64,000 nt of DNA, taken from contig CAWBNK010000001.1 of assembly GCA_963790065.1 (NCBI GenBank), positions 186,001-250,000 on the forward strand, written 5' to 3'. This DNA comes from Palsa-504 sp963790065 (GTDB lineage Bacteria > Actinomycetota > Actinomycetes > Streptosporangiales > Streptosporangiaceae). This document shows, one piece after another, positions 39,776 through 47,979 of this stretch (position 1 is its first letter; the number at the start of each line of letters is the position of its first letter). The position numbers and the translations under genes were made by a program. A model generated the notes under the pieces. The model was not told where the DNA came from, did no database searches, and worked only from the letters and a program-made list of their open reading frames with translations.

Positions 39776-41148
39776 TGAGCGGCACGCTCCTGCGGGACCG
39801 GTCCGGGGCGCAGCGGGTCACGAACATCGAGCTGTTCTTCAACCTGGTCTACGTGTTCGCCGTCACCCAGCTCTCGCATCACCTGCTGGCCGACCCCACC
39901 GTGCGGGGCGCGCTGCAGACGGGCCTGCTGCTGGTCATGGTCTGGCTGGTCTGGGCGTACACGACCTGGGTGACAAACTGGCTGGACCCGGAGCAGATGG
40001 CCGTCCGGCTGCTGCTCGTGGCGCTCATGCTGGTCAGCCTGGCCATGTCGGCGGCGCTGCCCCGGGCGTTCGGCGATCTCGGGCCGGTGGTGGGCGTGGC
40101 CTACGCTCTCCAGCAGATCGGCCGGACCATCTTCATGGTGACCGCGCTGCGCGGGCAGCCGCTGCAGAAGAACTTCGAGCGGATCCTGGCCTGGTGCCTG
40201 GTCTCCAGCGCGCTCGCGCTCGGCGGCGGCTTCGCCCACGGCCAGGCCCGCGTGCTGCTGTGGGTGCTGGCCGTCGGCGTGGACCTGGTCGGCGGGACGG
40301 TGGGTTTCTACACCCCAGGTCTCGGCCGGTCCCGCACCTCGGACTGGACCATCGAGGGCGGTCATTTCGCCGAGCGCTGCCAGGCGTTCATCCTGATCGC
40401 GCTGGGCGAGTCGATCGTCATCATCGGCGCCACCCTGTCCGCGGAGAAGGCGGTCACCGCCTCCGGCGTGACCGCCTTCGTCGTCGCGTTCGCCGGCTCG
40501 GTGGCGATGTGGTGGCTGTACTTCGACCAGAGCGCGGACGCGGCCGCCGAGATCATCGCCCGGTCACCTGATCCCGGCCGGCTGGGCCGTTCGGCCTACC
40601 ATTTCATCCACCCCCTGATGGTGGCCGGCATCATCGTCAGCGCGGCCGCCGACGAGAAGGTCCTGGCCGATCCGGCCGCCGCCGCTAGCACCGCGTCGGC
40701 CTGGATGATCCTGGGCGGCCCGGCCCTGTTCCTGGCCGGCCATGCCGCGTTCAAGCTGGTGGTCTGGCGCGCCCTGTCGTGGCCCCGGGTGGCCGGGATC
40801 GCCGTGCTCGCGCTGCTGGCCCTGGCCGCCTGGGCCATCCCCGACCTCGCGCTGGCCACCTGCGCCGCAGCCGTGGTCGCCGCCGTCGCCGCCGCCGACC
40901 GCCTGCCCCGGTTCCGCCACCCGCCACCCGAGTACAACCCAGCATCAACCGTTTCATTACGCGAGCTACGCGGCTGGCGCGAACGGAGGCGCGGGCGGCT
41001 CGCCCCACCAGCCCCGCAGGAACCGCCCGGCTCTCTCGCAGGCCCCGGCGAACGGGCCGCCTGGGTGATCAAGCGCCTCGAGGATGATCCCGGTAATGGT
41101 GGCGCCCACCGCGGCCAGCACCTGCTCCGGGGTGGCGTCGGGCGCTGA
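39775..41148 (+). CDS. low temperature requirement protein A (LtrA) family membrane protein
   Basis: A 457-residue integral membrane protein with about ten helices. The family opening is VTNIELFFNLVYVFAVTQLS (about 16-35). Further hallmarks are AVRLLLVALMLVSLAMSAAL, the conserved HFAERCQAFILIALGESIVI, and YHFIHPLMVAGIIV. LtrA was named for Listeria growth at low temperature; its molecular function is unknown. The last 60 or so codons (after about residue 397) are soluble, Arg/Pro-rich and antisense to the dehydrogenase gene for 183 bases, so the native C-terminus may be shorter or this tail may be unimportant. Confidence 0.85.
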   Translation: MSGTLLRDRSGAQRVTNIELFFNLVYVFAVTQLSHHLLADPTVRGALQTGLLLVMVWLVWAYTTWVTNWLDPEQMAVRLLLVALMLVSLAMSAALPRAFGDLGPVVGVAYALQQIGRTIFMVTALRGQPLQKNFERILAWCLVSSALALGGGFAHGQARVLLWVLAVGVDLVGGTVGFYTPGLGRSRTSDWTIEGGHFAERCQAFILIALGESIVIIGATLSAEKAVTASGVTAFVVAFAGSVAMWWLYFDQSADAAAEIIARSPDPGRLGRSAYHFIHPLMVAGIIVSAAADEKVLADPAAAASTASAWMILGGPALFLAGHAAFKLVVWRALSWPRVAGIAVLALLALAAWAIPDLALATCAAAVVAAVAAADRLPRFRHPPPEYNPASTVSLRELRGWRERRRGRLAPPAPQEPPGSLAGPGERAAWVIKRLEDDPGNGGAHRGQHLLRGGVGR

Positions 41149-42078
41149 CCGGTAGCCGATCACCGCGCCCGCGTTGCACACGAAATCGGGCAGCGCCACG
41201 ATGCCGCGCTGGCGCAGCACGTCGGCTCCGGCCACGGTGTAGGGGACGTTGGCGGCGGGCGCCACCACCCGGACCTCGGCCGGCAGTGCCGCGGCGGCCT
41301 GGGCCCCGATCACCCCGGGCCGGGTGCCGGGCACGACGACGTCGGCGTTCACCGCGGTGAACAGTTCGCCCGGCGTCCGGGCGGGCCGGCCGTAATGCCG
41401 CACGCACGCATCACCATGCGTCCGGCGGAGCGTGAGCAGCCGCTCCACGTCCAGCCCGGCCGGGTCCGCGACGCAGCCGGCCGCAGTCGACACCGCGGCC
41501 ACCCGGCCGCCGCGGCGGGCCACCTCCCGTGCCACCCCGCCGCCGACCTTGCCGAATCCCTCGATGGCCACCGAGCGCCCGGCCCAGCCCCCGCCCCAGC
41601 GGGCGCCCAGCGCCGCCTCGGCCGCGGCCGCTACGCCGTACCCGGTCAGCAGGTCCTCGAACGGCACGCCGTCCACCACGGCCTGGATCGCCGAAGGCGC
41701 GGCCCGGCGCTCGCGCAGCGGGCCGAAATCCTCCTCGGCCGTGCCCATGTCCGGCCCGGTCAGCAGCCGGCCCGCGTCGGTCAGCGGCGCGATCTCCGCG
41801 CAGAACCGGGCCATCAGGTCCGCCTTGCGTGCCCGGTCGGCGGGATCGCCGCGGACCCCCGCCTTGGCCCCGCCGATCTGCTCGCCGAGCGCGGCGAACT
41901 TGTAGGTCATCGCCCGGGCCAGCAGCCGGACCTCGGCCACGCTGACGTCCGGAGCCAGCCTCGTGCCCCCGGCCGATGTCGCCGCGTCCGGCAGGTCGAA
42001 CACCACGAACCCGGGCACCGAGCTCAGCTCGATGACCTCCGGACCGCCCTCGCGCTCCGCCTGCGGTTCGCCTGCCAT
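40966..42078 (-). CDS. Glu/Leu/Phe/Val dehydrogenase family protein
   Basis: A 370-residue amino-acid dehydrogenase. The catalytic domain has AMTYKFAALGEQIGGAKAGV with the catalytic Lys, and LTGPDMGTAEEDF. The NAD-binding domain has SVAIEGFGKVGGGVAREVAR, the Rossmann glycine motif, and VVAPAANVPYT with LPDFVCNAGAVIGYR. It is shorter than hexameric glutamate dehydrogenases and close to leucine/phenylalanine dehydrogenases in size. I chose the ATG at 42078 with GGAGG just upstream; an ATG at 42093 is possible. Convergent with LtrA, with long overlap of the frames. Confidence 0.83.
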   Translation of the reverse strand: MAGEPQAEREGGPEVIELSSVPGFVVFDLPDAATSAGGTRLAPDVSVAEVRLLARAMTYKFAALGEQIGGAKAGVRGDPADRARKADLMARFCAEIAPLTDAGRLLTGPDMGTAEEDFGPLRERRAAPSAIQAVVDGVPFEDLLTGYGVAAAAEAALGARWGGGWAGRSVAIEGFGKVGGGVAREVARRGGRVAAVSTAAGCVADPAGLDVERLLTLRRTHGDACVRHYGRPARTPGELFTAVNADVVVPGTRPGVIGAQAAAALPAEVRVVAPAANVPYTVAGADVLRQRGIVALPDFVCNAGAVIGYRSAPDATPEQVLAAVGATITGIILEALDHPGGPFAGACERAGRFLRGWWGEPPAPPFAPAA

Positions 42079-42302
42079 GCCGCCTCCGACCATCAGGATC
42101 GATATCAGTCTGCGGCATAGTAGAGGAGATAATTTTGAACGTGAAATAGAAAGCTGCCTGCTGGTGCTGACCCAGGCGGACGGCGGCTTCCCGGCTGGAC
42201 CTACCATCTGGAAAGGGAAGGCCTGCCGCCCGCCGGTATGGTTACTTAACCGCAGCTCAGGGCTCGCCGGGTCTTGGGTCCGAGGAAAGGGTCAGCGACA
42301 CG

Positions 42303-43352
42303 ATGAGCCAAGCCGCGACGGACCGGTACGCCTGGATCGAGCCCGGGGTCGAGGATCTCGGCGGCGGCGTCCACCGCATCCCGTTGCCGCTGCCGCTGGA
42401 CGGGCTGAAGGCGGTCAATGTCTACGCGATCACCGACCCCAGCGGGGTGGACCTCATCGACGCCGGGATCGCGCTGGTCCCGGCCCGGGAGCAGCTCACC
42501 GCGGGTCTCCGCCAGCTTGGCTACGAGCTGGGCGACATCCGCAACTTCTTCGTGACCCACGTGCACATCGACCACTACTCTCTGGCGATCGAGCTGCGGA
42601 AGACGTTCCATACCGTGGTCAGCCTGGGCGAGCACGAGCGGGCCAACCTGATCGCGACCAGGGAGATGATCAACGCCAGGCGGCCCAGGTTCCTCGGTTC
42701 CGAGGCGCTGCACAGGTTGGGTGCCCAGGACCTGGCCGCGGAGCTCAGCAGCGACGACCACCGCGTCCCGGCCGCCGTCGACTGGGAGGATCCCGACCGC
42801 TGGGTGGCCGACGGGACCGACCTCGACCTGCGGACGCGGACGCTCCGCGCGGTGCATACGCCCGGCCATACCCAGGGCCATCTCATCTTCCACGACGCCG
42901 CGGCGGAGATCATGTTCGCCGGCGACCACGTGCTCCCGCACATCACGCCCTCAATCGGGTTCGAGCCGGCCGGCAACCGGATGGCGCTGAGCGACTACCT
43001 CAGCTCGCTGGCCCGCACGCTCACCTTGCCCGACGCCAGGCTGCTGCCCGCCCACGGCCCCGTCACCGAGAGCACCCACGATCGGGTGAACGAGCTGCTG
43101 GCCCACCACGACCAGCGGCTGACGGAGACCCTGGCCGCCGTGCAGGCCGGTCACGCCACCCCATACGAGGCCGCGAAGGCCATCAAGTGGACCAGGAGGC
43201 AGCGCCCGTTCGGCGACCTCGACACCTTCAGCCAGGTCCAGGCGGTCAACGAGACGGCGGCGCACCTGGAGGTGCTGAAGGCCCGCGGCCAGCTGAGCTA
43301 CGAGCTGTCCGCCGACGGCGTCGACCTGTACCAGGTGCCCGCGGCGGGCTAG
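42303..43352 (+). CDS. MBL-fold metallo-hydrolase
   Basis: A 349-residue metallo-beta-lactamase-fold enzyme. The metal motif is VTHVHIDHYSLAIEL (HxHxDH at about 82-87), followed by HTPGHTQGHLIFHD (third His) and the Asp in IMFAGDHVLPHI. The C-terminal winged-helix-like region (about 260-340, TPYEAAKAIKWTRRQRPFGD) resembles the LACTB2/RNase Z-like hydrolase family. Substrate unknown; possibilities include thioesters and lactones. ATG at 42303, with GAGGAAAGG about 12 bases upstream. A strong hairpin follows the gene. Confidence 0.87.
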   Translation: MSQAATDRYAWIEPGVEDLGGGVHRIPLPLPLDGLKAVNVYAITDPSGVDLIDAGIALVPAREQLTAGLRQLGYELGDIRNFFVTHVHIDHYSLAIELRKTFHTVVSLGEHERANLIATREMINARRPRFLGSEALHRLGAQDLAAELSSDDHRVPAAVDWEDPDRWVADGTDLDLRTRTLRAVHTPGHTQGHLIFHDAAAEIMFAGDHVLPHITPSIGFEPAGNRMALSDYLSSLARTLTLPDARLLPAHGPVTESTHDRVNELLAHHDQRLTETLAAVQAGHATPYEAAKAIKWTRRQRPFGDLDTFSQVQAVNETAAHLEVLKARGQLSYELSADGVDLYQVPAAG

Positions 43353-43371
43353 CCTAACCCGTAACAGCCGA

Positions 43372-43404
43372 GTGCCGGGCCCGGCGGGAGGTCGGGCCCG
43401 GCAC
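43372..43404. terminator. bidirectional terminator hairpin
   Basis: A perfect 12-base-pair stem, GTGCCGGGCCCG with CGGGCCCGGCAC, and a 9-base loop. It lies between the convergent MBL-fold and sigma factor genes and can serve both. Confidence 0.75.
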
Positions 43405-43432
43405 ATGGTCGGAAGGCAAGTAGCAGGGATAT

Positions 43433-44770
43433 CTAGCTGGCGAAGTCCAGCAGCGGCTGCGCGCGGCTGGGGTGGCGGAGCTTGGACAGCGACTGCTTCT
43501 CCAGCTGCCTGATCCGCTCGCGGGTCAGGCCGAGCGCACGGCCGATCTCGTCCAGCGTGTGCGGGTTGCCGTCATATAGCCCGAACCGCATGGCCATGAT
43601 CGTCGCCTCGCGCGGCGTCAGCGCGTCCAGCGCCGAACGCAGCTGCTCGGCCATCAGCTGACGGTCGACCAGCTCGGAGGCCTCGGGCGCGTCGACGTCC
43701 TCGATGAGGTCGCCGATGCTCGTCTCGCCGTCCTCGCCGATGGTGGAGTCCAGGCTGATCGGCTGCCGGCTGGTGCGGAGCAGCTCCTCGATCTGGTCCG
43801 GCGTCCGGTCCAGCTCGACGGCGAGCTCCTCGGGGGTCGGCTCGCGGCCCAGTCGCTGGTGCATGTCGCGCTCGACCCGGCTCAGCTTGCTGAGCATCTC
43901 GAGCACGTGCACCGGCAGCCGGATGGTCCGCGCCGAGTCGGCGAAACCGCGCTGGATAGCCTGCCTGATCCACCACATGGCATAGGTGGAGAACTTGTAG
44001 CCCTTGGTGTAGTCGAACTTCTCCACGGCCCGGATCAGGCCGAGGTTGCCCTCCTGCACCACGTCAAGCAGCGACAGCCCCCGGTCGCTGTACTTCTTGG
44101 CCACCGACACGACCAGGCGCAGGTTCGCCTCGAGCATGTGCGCCTTGGCACGCCGGCCATCCTCGGCGATGACCTCGAGCTCACGCCGGAAGTTCTCATC
44201 CAGCCCGACTCTGCCGTCTAGAACCATGGCCTCCAGCTTGTGCTCGGCGAACAGGCCGGCCTCGATCCGCTTGGCCAGATCCACCTCCTGCTCGGCGGTG
44301 AGCAGGCTGGTGCGGCCGATGGACTTCAGGTAGGTGTGCACCGAGTCGCCCATGGCGGGCGTCTGGTCGTCGAGGTCGACCTCGGACAGCGCCGCGGCCT
44401 CTGCCTCCAGGCTCACCACATCGGCGTCGGCCAGGTCGGCTTCGGCATCGTCGCCGCTGTCGGTCTCAGCCTGGCCGGCCTTAGCGGCGCGCGCCGGGGC
44501 CGCCGTCGAAGCCGTCGCCGAGCGCACCGCGCGGCCCTTGGCCGGCTCGGCCAGCTCATTGGCCAGCCGCACGCCGGAGTCGGTCAGCTCGCGCAGGATA
44601 GACCGGCCTTCGGCAGGCGTCAGGCCCGCCTGGTCAAAGGCGTTCCTCAGCTCCGCAAGAGACAGGTGACCCTGGCTACGTCCCCGCTGGATCAGGTCAT
44701 CCACTCGGGTCGTGCTCGCCTCTTCATCCGTTTCAGCGACCGTTGAGGTCGCCATGGCGATCTGCGGCAT
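43433..44770 (-). CDS. primary-type RNA polymerase sigma factor (HrdB/RpoD family)
   Basis: A 445-residue group 1/2 sigma factor. Region 1.1-like N-terminus (VDDLIQRGRSQGHLSLAELR), an acidic Ala-rich linker to about 145, region 1.2 (SVHTYLKSIGRTSLLTAEQE), region 2 with NLRLVVSVAKKYSDRGLSLL, DVVQEGNLGLIRAVEKFDY and FSTYAMWWIRQAIQR, region 3, and region 4.2 GLTRERIRQLEKQSLSKLR. The N-terminal extension is short for a housekeeping HrdB but has 1.1. The ATG at 44770 has AGGAGGGAGG upstream. Either the housekeeping factor or a close group 2 relative. Next to the men genes but transcribed alone. Confidence 0.92.
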   Translation of the reverse strand: MPQIAMATSTVAETDEEASTTRVDDLIQRGRSQGHLSLAELRNAFDQAGLTPAEGRSILRELTDSGVRLANELAEPAKGRAVRSATASTAAPARAAKAGQAETDSGDDAEADLADADVVSLEAEAAALSEVDLDDQTPAMGDSVHTYLKSIGRTSLLTAEQEVDLAKRIEAGLFAEHKLEAMVLDGRVGLDENFRRELEVIAEDGRRAKAHMLEANLRLVVSVAKKYSDRGLSLLDVVQEGNLGLIRAVEKFDYTKGYKFSTYAMWWIRQAIQRGFADSARTIRLPVHVLEMLSKLSRVERDMHQRLGREPTPEELAVELDRTPDQIEELLRTSRQPISLDSTIGEDGETSIGDLIEDVDAPEASELVDRQLMAEQLRSALDALTPREATIMAMRFGLYDGNPHTLDEIGRALGLTRERIRQLEKQSLSKLRHPSRAQPLLDFAS

Positions 44771-44897
44771 GAGACACCTCCCTCCTCCTAAATACGCACG
44801 CAATCAACACGTCGTTCAGCGCCGCCCCGTTCTGGGCTTCCACCAAGTACCCCTCGTCTCCCCGCGTAGTCCTCAGCAGGGGCACATTGTCTGGGCA

Positions 44898-46142
44898 CTA
44901 ATTAGTAACGTTCTCCGCCGCAGATTGTTCCCGTCGAAGCAGTTCTCGCTTGAGCAGGACGAGGTCGTGCTTCCCGCTGGGAAGCATGGGAACGGCACCG
45001 ACCATCACGACCCTGCTCGGAGCAGCGTAACGCGGCAGGCGCTCGCGCACATGAAGTCGGAGCAATTCGAGCGCCGGCGGATCGGCTGGATCGGACGGTA
45101 CCACGACCGCAATGACCCGTTCGCCCCAGTCGGGATCGGGCTGGCCCACGACCGCCACCTCGCGTACGCCCGGGCAGTCCGCCAGCGCTTCCGCGACCTC
45201 GCCAGGGACCACCTTGTGCCCGCCGGTGTTGATGACATCGTCCGCGCGGCCCCGGACCACCAGCCGCCCCGCGGCGTCCAGGCGCCCCAGGTCACCGGTG
45301 ACGAACCAGCCGTCCGCTGCTGCTGCCTGTCCCCGGCCGGCGCGATAACCGGAAAACAGCACCGGGCCGCCGATCCGGATGCGGCCGTCTTCGCCGCCGA
45401 CCTCGACGCGCACCCCTTCCAGCGGGACGCCGTCGTACACGCAGCCGCCGCAGGTCTCGGTCATGCCGTAGGTCGTCACCACCGGCACCCGGGCGGCCCG
45501 CGCCGCCTCGAGCAGGCCGCCGGGCGCGGCGGCCCCGCCGAGCAGCACCGAGGAGAAACCGCTCAGCGCCGATATCCCGTTATTTGTCGTTATATCGCCC
45601 TGTCGACTTTCGCTGTCCAGCAGCCGCCGCAGCTGCGTGGGCACCAGCGAGACGTGCACGCAGCCCGAGGCGGCGACCGTCTGCGGGTCGGCCCGGTCGG
45701 CCAGCACCGGCTCGGTGCCGCCGACCAGCGAGCGCACCAGCACCTGGATTCCGGCCACGTGGGTGACGGGCAGGCAGCACAGCCACCGCTCGCCGGGCCG
45801 GGCACCGATCCGGGCCAGCGAGGCCCGCGCCGAGTGCAGCAGCGCCGCCGCGCTCAGTTCGACCCCCTTCGGCGTGCCGGTGGATCCCGAGGTGCTGATG
45901 ACGACCGCCGTACCTTCGGCGACTGCCTTCTGGCCGGCCGAACGGGCCGTGGTTACTCCGTCCGGATCCTCCACCGTGTCCGGGGCCAGCGCACCGAGCA
46001 GTTCCGCCAGCCGGGCCTGCGGCAGCCCGGCGTCCAGCGGCAGGATGGCCGGCCCGCGGCCGTCCAGCGCCGCGGCCAGCAACTCGAGCAGCCGGGCCCC
46101 GGGCCGGTCGACCAGGACCGCGTGGAGGGGACGGTTGGTCAC
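44898..46142 (-). CDS. menE: o-succinylbenzoate--CoA ligase
   Basis: A 414-residue acyl-adenylate-forming enzyme of menaquinone synthesis. The P-loop STSGSTGTPKGVELS is at about 83-97, with TTYGMTETCGG, VTGDLGRLDAAG and VRGRADDVINTGGHKVVPGE downstream. The length fits actinobacterial MenE, which is shorter than general CoA ligases. The GTG at 46142 has TAACCT eight bases upstream and no ribosome binding site. It is divergent from menB by 38 bases. A short AT-rich insert around 45571-45615 adds about 12 residues (RQGDITTNNGIS) absent from the usual alignment. Confidence 0.92.
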   Translation of the reverse strand: MTNRPLHAVLVDRPGARLLELLAAALDGRGPAILPLDAGLPQARLAELLGALAPDTVEDPDGVTTARSAGQKAVAEGTAVVISTSGSTGTPKGVELSAAALLHSARASLARIGARPGERWLCCLPVTHVAGIQVLVRSLVGGTEPVLADRADPQTVAASGCVHVSLVPTQLRRLLDSESRQGDITTNNGISALSGFSSVLLGGAAAPGGLLEAARAARVPVVTTYGMTETCGGCVYDGVPLEGVRVEVGGEDGRIRIGGPVLFSGYRAGRGQAAAADGWFVTGDLGRLDAAGRLVVRGRADDVINTGGHKVVPGEVAEALADCPGVREVAVVGQPDPDWGERVIAVVVPSDPADPPALELLRLHVRERLPRYAAPSRVVMVGAVPMLPSGKHDLVLLKRELLRREQSAAENVTN

Positions 46143-46180
46143 GATCGTTAAGGTTAGAACCCGGAATGAGGAGGTTACGA

Positions 46181-47011
46181 GTGATCGACTGGCAGCAGTC
46201 CGGCCCGGAACCAGGGAAGGACTACTCCGACATCCTGTACGACACGGCCGAGGGCATCGCGAAGATCACCATTAACCGGCCCGAGGTGCGCAACGCGTTC
46301 CGGCCGACCACGCTCTTCGAGCTGTCGCACGCGTTCGACGTGGCGCGCGACGACCCCGGCATCGGTGTGATCATTCTCACCGGCGCGGGCGATCAGGCGT
46401 TCTGCTCCGGCGGCGACCAGAAGATCCGCGGCGACGACGGCTACCTCGACGAGCAGGGCGTGGGCCGCCTCAACGTGCTCGACCTGCAAGTCCAGATCCG
46501 GCGCACGCCCAAGCCGGTCATCGCCATGGTGGCCGGGTACGCCATCGGCGGCGGGCACGTGCTGCACGTGTGCTGCGACCTGACCATCGCCGCGGATAAC
46601 GCCGTCTTCGGCCAGACCGGGCCCAAGGTCGGCTCGTTCGACGGCGGCTACGGTTCCTGGCTGCTCGCCGCCACCGTCGGCCTGAAGAAGGCCCGCGAGA
46701 TCTGGTACCTGTGCCGCCAGTACGACGCCCAGCAGGCGCTGGACATGGGCCTGGTCAACGAGGTCGTCCCGCTGGCCTCGCTGGAGGAGGAGACGGTGGC
46801 CTGGGCCCGCGAGATGCTGACCAAGTCGCCGCTGGCGCTGCGCATGCTGAAGGGCTCGCTCAACGCGTTCACCGACGGCGCGGCCGGCATGCAGCAGTTC
46901 GCCGGCGACGCCACCATGCTCTACTACATGAGCGAGGAGGCGCAGGAGGGCCGCAACGCCTACCAGCAGAAGCGCCAGCCCGACTTCTCCCAGTTCCCCA
47001 GGCGCCCATGA
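46181..47011 (+). CDS. menB: 1,4-dihydroxy-2-naphthoyl-CoA synthase
   Basis: A 276-residue crotonase-fold enzyme that closes the second ring of the naphthoquinone from o-succinylbenzoyl-CoA. Motifs: IAKITINRPEVRNAFRP, the oxyanion loop FCSGGDQKIRGDDGYLDEQG, VAGYAIGGGHVLHVCCDLTI, and GSFDGGYGSWLLAATVG, followed by LCRQYDAQQALDMGLVNEVV. This is the MenB-specific pattern, not a general enoyl-CoA hydratase. I chose GTG at 46181 because GAGGAGG lies about seven bases upstream; the ATG at 46166 would contain that site. It overlaps menC by 4 bases (ATGA). Confidence 0.94.
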   Translation: MIDWQQSGPEPGKDYSDILYDTAEGIAKITINRPEVRNAFRPTTLFELSHAFDVARDDPGIGVIILTGAGDQAFCSGGDQKIRGDDGYLDEQGVGRLNVLDLQVQIRRTPKPVIAMVAGYAIGGGHVLHVCCDLTIAADNAVFGQTGPKVGSFDGGYGSWLLAATVGLKKAREIWYLCRQYDAQQALDMGLVNEVVPLASLEEETVAWAREMLTKSPLALRMLKGSLNAFTDGAAGMQQFAGDATMLYYMSEEAQEGRNAYQQKRQPDFSQFPRRP

Positions 47012-47979
47012 CCGGTTGGGCCGGGCTGCGGGCGTTCGCCATCCCGATGCCGGTCAAGTTCCGGGGCGTGACCGTGCGGGAGGGAGCGCTGATCGAGGGA
47101 CCGGCCGGGTGGGGGGAGTTCTCGCCGTTCGCCGAGTACGGGCCGCGGGAGTGCGCCCGCTGGCTGGCCAGCGCCCTCGAGTCCGCGGCCGGGGTGTGGC
47201 CGGCGCCGGTCAGGGACCGGATCCCGGTCAACGTGACCGTACCGGCGGTAGGCCCCGAGCAGGCCATGCGGATCGTCGCCGGGTCGGGCTGCCGGACGGC
47301 GAAAGTCAAGGTGGCCGAGCGCGGCCAGGCCGAGGCTGAGGATATCGAGCGGGTCGAGGCGGTCCGCGAGGCGCTCGGGCCGGCCGGCAAGATCAGGGTC
47401 GACGCCAACGGCGGCTGGGAGCCCGCGCAGGCGGCGCGCATGCTGCGGCGGCTGGCGGCGTTCGGCCTGGAGTATGCCGAGCAGCCGTGTGCCACCCTGG
47501 ATGAGCTGGCCGAGCTGCGCCGCGCCGTCGAGATCCCGATTGCCGCCGATGAGTCCATCCGGCGGGCCGAAGACCCGCTGCGGGTCCGGGCCGCGGAGGC
47601 GGCCGACATCGTGGTGCTCAAGGTCCAGCCGCTCGGCGGCGTCCGGGCCGCGCTGCAGGTGGCCGAGGCCTGCGGCCTGCCCGTCGTGGTATCCAGCGCG
47701 GTCGACACCTCCGTCGGCCTGGCCGCCGGCGTGGCGCTGGCCGCCGCGCTGCCCGAACTGCCCTACGCCTGCGGCCTGGCCACCATGTCGCTGCTGGCCG
47801 GGGACGTCACCGCCGACCCGCTGGTGGCCGAAGCAGGAGAGCTGCCGGTCCGCCGTCCCGGCGTCGACGCGGCGCTGCTGGCCCGGTTCGAGGCCGATCC
47901 TGGCCCGTGGCGGGACCGGGCCGCGGCCGCCGCCCGGTTCCTGCCGGACCTGGTCCCGGCCGCGCCGGAGCGCACGTGA
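47008..47979 (+). CDS. menC: o-succinylbenzoate synthase
   Basis: A 323-residue enolase-superfamily enzyme that dehydrates SHCHC. The Lys pair is in CRTAKVKVAERG. Metal ligands are Asp in IRVDANGGWEPAQ, Glu in LEYAEQPCATLDEL, and Asp in IPIAADESIRRAEDP; the second Lys is in DIVVLKVQPLGG. The ATG at 47008 overlaps the menB stop, and its own stop overlaps the menD GTG (GTGA). The longer open frame upstream within menB is spurious. Works between MenD/MenH and MenE in the pathway. Confidence 0.92.
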   Translation: MTGWAGLRAFAIPMPVKFRGVTVREGALIEGPAGWGEFSPFAEYGPRECARWLASALESAAGVWPAPVRDRIPVNVTVPAVGPEQAMRIVAGSGCRTAKVKVAERGQAEAEDIERVEAVREALGPAGKIRVDANGGWEPAQAARMLRRLAAFGLEYAEQPCATLDELAELRRAVEIPIAADESIRRAEDPLRVRAAEAADIVVLKVQPLGGVRAALQVAEACGLPVVVSSAVDTSVGLAAGVALAAALPELPYACGLATMSLLAGDVTADPLVAEAGELPVRRPGVDAALLARFEADPGPWRDRAAAAARFLPDLVPAAPERT

